From NCBI GenBank assembly GCA_002683155.1, contig NYST01000042.1:1-8519 (forward strand): a DNA stretch of 8,519 nt, read 5' to 3'. How positions within the stretch are numbered: the stretch's first letter is position 1; every line of letters begins with the position of its first letter. The notes beneath the pieces were generated by a model, which ran no database searches, was not told where the DNA came from, and worked only from the letters and a program-made list of their open reading frames with translations. The DNA comes from Methanobacteriota archaeon. Lineage in GTDB: Archaea; Thermoplasmatota; Poseidoniia; Poseidoniales; Thalassarchaeaceae. The translations under genes and the position numbers were made by a program. This document shows, piece after piece, positions 5,207-8,519 of the stretch.

Positions 5207-6120
5207 AGACCACTGACTACTGCTACTAGTCTGATTCTCCCCGCCATGTCTTCACTTGCTCTGGCGCCAAGTATAACCTGGCAGTCATTGTCAAGTGTAG
5301 ATACGAAAGCTTCGGAAACCCTATTGAGATGCCCAAGGGTCATGTCTGGACCTCCTTCAACTTGAATGAGGCACCCCTTTGCACCCTCGATTGAGATGTC
5401 TGAAAGAGGAGAGTTTCTTGCCATTCTTACGACTCCGTCCGGATCATCTGTAGTTCCATTTCCAACAATTAAGGTCGCATTTCCCGGCCTGCCGACGACC
5501 GTTCTCAGGTCCATCAAGTCCAGATTTATCTTGCCAACTCTTGCCAGAGTTGTTACAAGACCCTCGATTAATTCTCCTATCCATTCAGAGCCTAGTTTCC
5601 AATCCGAGTCTCGGTGCCTTGCTTGCCATGCAAGCCTCTCAAGGCTAACTCGAATGCACAAATCTGAATTTCTCTCAATCGGCGGTAGTGCCTTTTCGGC
5701 TATAGCACATCTAAGTGGTTGCTCGGCAAATGGAATGCCGACGATGCTAATTACGAGGCTGCCCGACTCTCGCGATTTTGCAGCGAGTTCTGCGGTTGCT
5801 CCAGAACCAGTTCCACCGCCTAAAGCCGATAACAGGATGACTAATTCTGACTTATTCAGTAGCTTAGAAATGTTTGCAATTCCCTCATTTAGGCGGTGGG
5901 CTGCCAAGTTAGGCAGGGCGGCTGCACCCCTGCCATTGCCACTGGCGTCTAGATGCAAACAATGAGCTTCGTGATCGGTGGTGAAGGAGGATTCATCGGC
6001 GTCAATCATTAGTAAATCGGCTAGTTGTTGGCATTTTTCGTGAGCTCCACCGGACCACTGGCACCCTATCCCGCCGACCCCGACAATAAGAATGGAACCT
6101 TGGTCCATGTGCGCGCGCAT
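5203..6120 (-). CDS. ftsZ: FtsZ-like tubulin-superfamily GTPase, short and without C-terminal tail
   Basis: FtsZ polymerises with GTP and organises cell division in many archaea. Seen here (305 residues): a Rossmann start ILIVGVGGIGCQW (10-22), T3-loop-like IDADESSF (39-46), the tubulin signature GGGTGSG (101-107) followed by a helix, the T7 catalytic loop NLDLMD (199-204, pattern NxDxxD) leading into LRTVVGRPGNA, and the C-terminal core strand region ASEDMAGRIRLVAVVSG (288-304). The active site for GTP hydrolysis therefore looks intact. Two oddities: the first glycine loop reads GVGGIGCQ where FtsZ usually has GVGGxGGN, and the protein stops at the end of the core with no linker or C-terminal peptide, the part that binds SepF or other anchors. 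The start could also be Met5 (6108); no SD is visible at either. It lies 23 nt after the TPR gene, probably as an operon. A specialised FtsZ paralogue fits better than the main division protein. Confidence 0.85.
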   Translation of the reverse strand: MRAHMDQGSILIVGVGGIGCQWSGGAHEKCQQLADLLMIDADESSFTTDHEAHCLHLDASGNGRGAAALPNLAAHRLNEGIANISKLLNKSELVILLSALGGGTGSGATAELAAKSRESGSLVISIVGIPFAEQPLRCAIAEKALPPIERNSDLCIRVSLERLAWQARHRDSDWKLGSEWIGELIEGLVTTLARVGKINLDLMDLRTVVGRPGNATLIVGNGTTDDPDGVVRMARNSPLSDISIEGAKGCLIQVEGGPDMTLGHLNRVSEAFVSTLDNDCQVILGARASEDMAGRIRLVAVVSGL

Positions 6121-6143
6121 GCGACTGACTAGATTATTCTGTT

Positions 6144-6449
6144 CTAATCATATGTTACATAACGCCTGTATCTCCTCCTTTCGTCTCTCGCCCAGGCGTT
6201 ATCGGGCTCAAGTTCTAGAACTCTGTCATAGTACTCGATTGATGCCTCGAAATCCGATAGGTACCTCCCCTGGAGATGGCCCAGGATGTTCAAAACTGGA
6301 ATGCAGTCCTTATCGCCTTCGAGCAATTCCAAAAGTATAGCCTCAGATTCATTAATCTCCATAGATTCCATTTTGTCCTCGGCTTCCTCCAATTTTTCTA
6401 TTTGTTCCGAACTGAGTTTGTATATGTTCTTCCATCTTGGGGCGCCCAT
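6144..6449 (-). CDS. Small TPR-repeat protein
   Basis: A 101-residue acidic protein. Residues about 12-45 form a Glu/Lys-rich helical region (SSEQIEKLEEAEDKMES), and residues about 48-82 match a tetratricopeptide repeat: DCIPVLNILGHLQGRY, then ASIEYYDRVLELEPDN with the characteristic L-G, A, A/Y and final P positions. The C-terminus ends in basic ARDERRRYRRY. TPR units bind other proteins, so a scaffold or adaptor role is likely; a single full repeat suggests it packs against a partner or oligomerises. It is the first gene of a minus-strand pair, 23 nt ahead of the FtsZ-like gene, so its partner may be that GTPase; this is inference from context. The ATG at 6449 has no clear SD. The upstream 135 bp are shared with the divergent respiratory operon. 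Confidence 0.75.
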   Translation of the reverse strand: MGAPRWKNIYKLSSEQIEKLEEAEDKMESMEINESEAILLELLEGDKDCIPVLNILGHLQGRYLSDFEASIEYYDRVLELEPDNAWARDERRRYRRYVTYD

Positions 6450-6501
6450 GACACTCGTCTCGGATAGGGGTGTTTGGTTCTTTTCTCGTAGCTATTTTCT
6501 T

Positions 6502-6518
6502 CGGCCCCGTAGGGGCCG
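6502..6518. repeat. Perfect 7-bp inverted repeat CGGCCCC-GTA-GGGGCCG
   Basis: Seven G/C-only base pairs around a three-base spacer stand in the middle of the divergent intergenic region, upstream of the putative TATA element of the Rieske operon and 53 bp or more from the TPR start. It could be an operator for a dimeric regulator controlling both operons, or a hairpin in the leader of the minus transcript. It is not followed by a T-run on the minus strand. Confidence 0.55.
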
Positions 6519-6571
6519 GGGTGGAACGTTAATATCCCCCTTTTTTTTCGAGTGTATTATTAGCAGATGCT

Positions 6572-6577
6572 AGGTGA
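6572..6577 (+). promoter_or_regulatory. Shine-Dalgarno AGGTGA deciding the start at 6585
   Basis: AGGTGA is an exact part of the archaeal SD consensus GGAGGTGATC and lies seven nucleotides before the ATG at 6585. The in-frame ATG at 6567 lies upstream of this SD and has none of its own, so 6585 is the likely start. It also gives a normal signal peptide beginning MASRQK. Confidence 0.75.
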
Positions 6578-6584
6578 AGAAAAG

Positions 6585-7388
6585 ATGGCATCTCGACAAA
6601 AAACACTAGTCCTAATTCTAGTCACTGTTTTTGTTGCCGGATCCGGGGAGGCATTGCATACTGGCGTTGGTGGAAATGCAAATGGACAGGGGGATGTGGC
6701 GCTTGCAGGGTGCACGTGCCACGCCGAGGAGCCCGACAATTCGGTAACAGTAATTCTTGATGGCATCCCTTTCCACTATTCCCCTCAAACCACTTATGAG
6801 ATGAAGTTGCAACTTATTGGCGGGCCCCAGGCTGACCTAGAGTCCTATACTGCTGGGTTCTCCATGAGAGTTAGTAGTGGTTCACTGGAGCCTTCAGAAG
6901 GTTTCGAAGACCTAGTCCAGAACTGGGAAGATGACCGAGGGACACTTACTCACACCGATGCAGGTTCGAGGACTTCGGATAGGACATGGATGTTTAGGTG
7001 GGTTAGTCCGGCAGAAGGGTCTGGAACGATAGACATCATGGTTGCAGGTAATTCAGTAAATGGCGACATGGCGCCATCTAGCCTTGATAGATGGAATCGG
7101 CTCACGACTAGTTTTGATGAGGGCGAAGACAATGGAAGGACTAGGACGGTCTTCTCGGGCAATGGGGACATAACCCCCCCGGCCCCCATGGAGGATCATA
7201 CTGATCTCCACCACATGGGGGCAAAACTCTTGGCTCATTGGTTGGGTCTTCTGGGATTCGGTGCTGTCATGCTGGTGATACTATTCTGCGGACTTTTCCT
7301 AAGGTATGGTTTCTCCCGGCATTATGAAGGAAGGAGCAATCTACTGAGGCTAAGAATAAAGCATCTAAGGAGAGGCGATCAACTATGA
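6585..7388 (+). CDS. Membrane-anchored choice-of-anchor V/Reeler-like secreted protein with CxCH motif
   Basis: A 267-residue exported protein. Residues 1-23 form a signal peptide (basic start, hydrophobic VLILVTVFVAGS, cleavage near GEA). Then a Gly/Asn-rich segment leads to GCTCH (42-46). Residues about 52-170 resemble the Reeler-like or choice-of-anchor V domain: FHYSPQTTYEM, a central GFSMRV, THTDAGSRT, WMFRWVSP and the AGNSVNGD motif (154-161). In the bacterial relatives known to me the N-terminal motif is CxxCH, a possible heme c site; here it is CxCH, one residue shorter. A single transmembrane helix (about 217-240) and a basic tail (LRLRIKHLRR) anchor the C-terminus, so the domain faces outside. 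The start is set by an SD. The stop overlaps the next ATG as ATGA, and a Rieske protein follows, so a role in respiratory electron transfer at the cell surface is likely but unproven. Confidence 0.78.
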   Translation: MASRQKTLVLILVTVFVAGSGEALHTGVGGNANGQGDVALAGCTCHAEEPDNSVTVILDGIPFHYSPQTTYEMKLQLIGGPQADLESYTAGFSMRVSSGSLEPSEGFEDLVQNWEDDRGTLTHTDAGSRTSDRTWMFRWVSPAEGSGTIDIMVAGNSVNGDMAPSSLDRWNRLTTSFDEGEDNGRTRTVFSGNGDITPPAPMEDHTDLHHMGAKLLAHWLGLLGFGAVMLVILFCGLFLRYGFSRHYEGRSNLLRLRIKHLRRGDQL

Positions 7389-7834
7389 AGGACGACACAG
7401 TGATGAGGTTGCTTCGGCAAGTTAAGTCTGGTGAAGTTAGTGTCGAGGATGCCAGGGTAGCCCTTGAAGGCGCGACGCTGACCGAAGACTCATTCGCTGC
7501 AGCGGTCGATCATGGAGTCTTTAATGAAGTCAAACCCGGCACCATAGTTCGGGCCAGTCTGGCTCCATCGGGCGACTCTTGGCTAATCATACTAATCGGA
7601 CTATGGGGGGTACTCTGGACTCTGTATTGGGCTGGAGCTCTGGCTTATGGTTTGTACAATCACTGGGACCAGCAGTTACTCTCATTCAATCTAGCAATGA
7701 CTCTGCTTACTCTAATCATTATGGGAATTGTTTACCTAAAGTACGTACTACCTGATGTGGTAATCGTAAAGCATCGAAGGAACAAGTACATCACTGGCCA
7801 TGATACAAATTCATGGAAGAAATACGAGGTCTGA
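7385..7834 (+). CDS. Small two-span membrane protein of the Rieske operon, unknown function
   Basis: I do not recognise a family for this 149-residue protein. Residues 1-60 are soluble and start with an amphipathic stretch LLRQVKSGEVSVEDARVALE (9-28), a pattern found in small helical regulatory domains. Two hydrophobic spans follow at about 66-90 (rich in Trp: WLIILIGLWGVLWTLYW) and 100-122, then a basic tail KHRRNKY. With both ends on one side, probably cytoplasmic, it resembles small accessory subunits of respiratory complexes. It overlaps the upstream gene by 4 bp (ATGA) and lies 2 bp ahead of the Rieske gene, so the three are translationally coupled. The start has a GGAG/GAGG-rich SD (7369-7375). 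A subunit or assembly factor of the quinol-oxidising complex is the natural guess from context only. Confidence 0.72.
   Translation: MKDDTVMRLLRQVKSGEVSVEDARVALEGATLTEDSFAAAVDHGVFNEVKPGTIVRASLAPSGDSWLIILIGLWGVLWTLYWAGALAYGLYNHWDQQLLSFNLAMTLLTLIIMGIVYLKYVLPDVVIVKHRRNKYITGHDTNSWKKYEV
7826..7830 (+). promoter_or_regulatory. Shine-Dalgarno of the Rieske gene
   Basis: GAGGT ends six nucleotides before the ATG at 7837, and it lies within the last codons of the preceding gene. It confirms the Rieske start and the tight coupling within the operon. Confidence 0.7.
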
Positions 7835-7836
7835 AT

Positions 7837-8519
7837 ATGGCAAGGAAATTCAAATTACGACCGGTTGACTCGCAAAGCGAAGTTATCCACGAGAAGAGTA
7901 GGGCAATCGACAGGAGGGAATTCATGCGACTCTCATTCAATACGGCTGCTGGGCTAATTACCACGGCATCGCTGGGAAGTGTTGGTTTTGCCTCATTCCT
8001 AATGGGCCAGTCTGGAGGTGGTACTTCGGACACGTCTATCAAGTTCTATGTCCCGAAAGGTTCCGATGTTTGGTATGGTAATATGGATAAACAACCCATG
8101 ACTATGCAGGCTTTCATTGACGAGTCTGCAAACTCTACAACGGGGATGGTCGGTGCTGCAGGGCTATGGTCTGGATTACCGATCATCGCAACCTACGTGC
8201 CTCACGAAGAAAACAAGAACAAACCATTGGAAGCCGACACCCCGCGATTCCAGTTTATGGATGGATACACATCTGGAGGGGCTTATGTCGGATCGGGTTT
8301 CGAGATCGAAGAAAAGGAAGAGTATGCGTCCCTTAATATTCATGATAACATGATTATCGTTTTTGCAAGGTGTCCCCATCTATGTTGCATCCCTGGTTGG
8401 CAACTAGTCAACAATGACTTCACGGCAGATAGTTGGTTGCCTGGAGGGACCGATACAAGTGGAAACAAATCATTCTGCATTTGCCACTCGAGCAGGTATG
8501 ACCACACGGTAATAGAAAA
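7837..8519 (+). CDS. Rieske 2Fe-2S protein with Tat-like N-terminus (3' end cut by window)
   Basis: The Rieske subunit takes electrons from quinol in cytochrome bc-type complexes. The 227 codons in the window show an N-terminal twin-arginine-like motif DRREFMR (25-31) followed by a hydrophobic segment (about 34-58), the usual Tat-dependent signal anchor. Both cluster-binding boxes are present: CPHLCC (179-184) and CICHSSRYD (214-222). The Fe ligands are predicted to be Cys179, His181, Cys214 and His217, with Cys184 and Cys216 as the disulfide pair; Cys183 is extra, where most families have Gly. Box 2 has SS where GS is common. The two boxes are about 30 residues apart, as in archaeal and thermophile-type proteins with an insertion. 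The SD GAGGT lies 6 nt before the ATG. Being third in the operon, it suggests that cytochrome b follows outside the window. Confidence 0.93.
   Translation, partial: MARKFKLRPVDSQSEVIHEKSRAIDRREFMRLSFNTAAGLITTASLGSVGFASFLMGQSGGGTSDTSIKFYVPKGSDVWYGNMDKQPMTMQAFIDESANSTTGMVGAAGLWSGLPIIATYVPHEENKNKPLEADTPRFQFMDGYTSGGAYVGSGFEIEEKEEYASLNIHDNMIIVFARCPHLCCIPGWQLVNNDFTADSWLPGGTDTSGNKSFCICHSSRYDHTVIE

Larger units (their letters stand above)
6450..6584. promoter_or_regulatory. Divergent promoter region (TPR/ftsZ versus Rieske operon)
   Basis: The 135 bp between the two divergent operons hold a perfect GC-rich inverted repeat (6502-6518), an AT-rich GTTAATATCC at 6529-6538 that could be the TATA element of the plus operon (placing a start near 6558-6563 and giving a leader of about 25 nt), and a T8 run at 6541-6548. 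For the minus operon, AAAATAGCTA (minus strand, 6488-6497) is the best TATA-like candidate. All are weak matches judged by eye. Confidence 0.4.

Noticed and set aside
5366..5965. Plus-strand open frame (199 codons) opposite the FtsZ-like gene
   Set aside because: Antisense to the GGGTGSG and T7-loop coding region; Pro/Ser/Ala-rich composition without any motif.
6518..6548. GGGG...CCCC hairpin followed by T8 as a plus-strand terminator
   Set aside because: No plus-strand gene lies upstream that would need termination there; the pairing is interrupted and the run more likely belongs to the promoter region.

Overview
The window reads as a piece of an archaeal chromosome. The informational genes are archaeal: RNA polymerase subunits H and B'' in the order rpoH-rpoB, an archaeal/eukaryotic-type RNase P protein (Pop5/Rnp2), and a HemK2/Mtq2-like methyltransferase. 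Genes are tightly packed on both strands. Together with FtsZ and a Rieske-type respiratory operon, this suggests an aerobic euryarchaeon, perhaps the planktonic Marine Group II (Poseidoniales). That assignment is inference from gene content and style; no marker was compared with a database.

Left third (1-2117, minus strand): a transcription block reading right to left, tRNA-Lys(UUU), then rpoH with an unusual N-terminal extension of about 94 residues, then the first 463 codons of the large subunit gene rpoB'', which runs off the left edge. A GC-rich stretch with two short hairpins and no convincing gene (2118-2301) separates this block from the plus-strand gene to its right.

Middle (2302-6449): a plus-strand fusion of a HemK2/Mtq2-like class I methyltransferase and a BirA-type biotin-protein ligase. 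It converges with and overlaps the minus-strand rnp2 gene. rnp2 is divergent from a plus-strand membrane protein with about ten spans and no recognised family; between them lies an exact 9-bp direct repeat with a 21-bp period around a small palindrome. The membrane protein converges, overlapping at the stop codons, with a minus-strand pair: a small TPR protein followed by a short, tail-less FtsZ-like GTPase.

Right (6585-8519, plus strand): a compact operon of three genes. First is a secreted, membrane-anchored choice-of-anchor V/Reeler-like protein with a CxCH motif; second is a small two-span membrane protein overlapping it by ATGA; third, 2 bp on, is a Rieske 2Fe-2S protein with a twin-arginine-like N-terminus, cut by the right edge. 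This looks like the start of a quinol-oxidising (cytochrome bc-type) complex, with cytochrome b expected just beyond the window.

No CRISPR array, transposon or phage gene was seen. The points most worth a second look are the methyltransferase-biotin ligase fusion, the FtsZ lacking its tail and parts of its first glycine-rich loop, the extended RpoH, the CxCH protein in a Rieske operon, and the repeat/palindrome element between rnp2 and the membrane protein.
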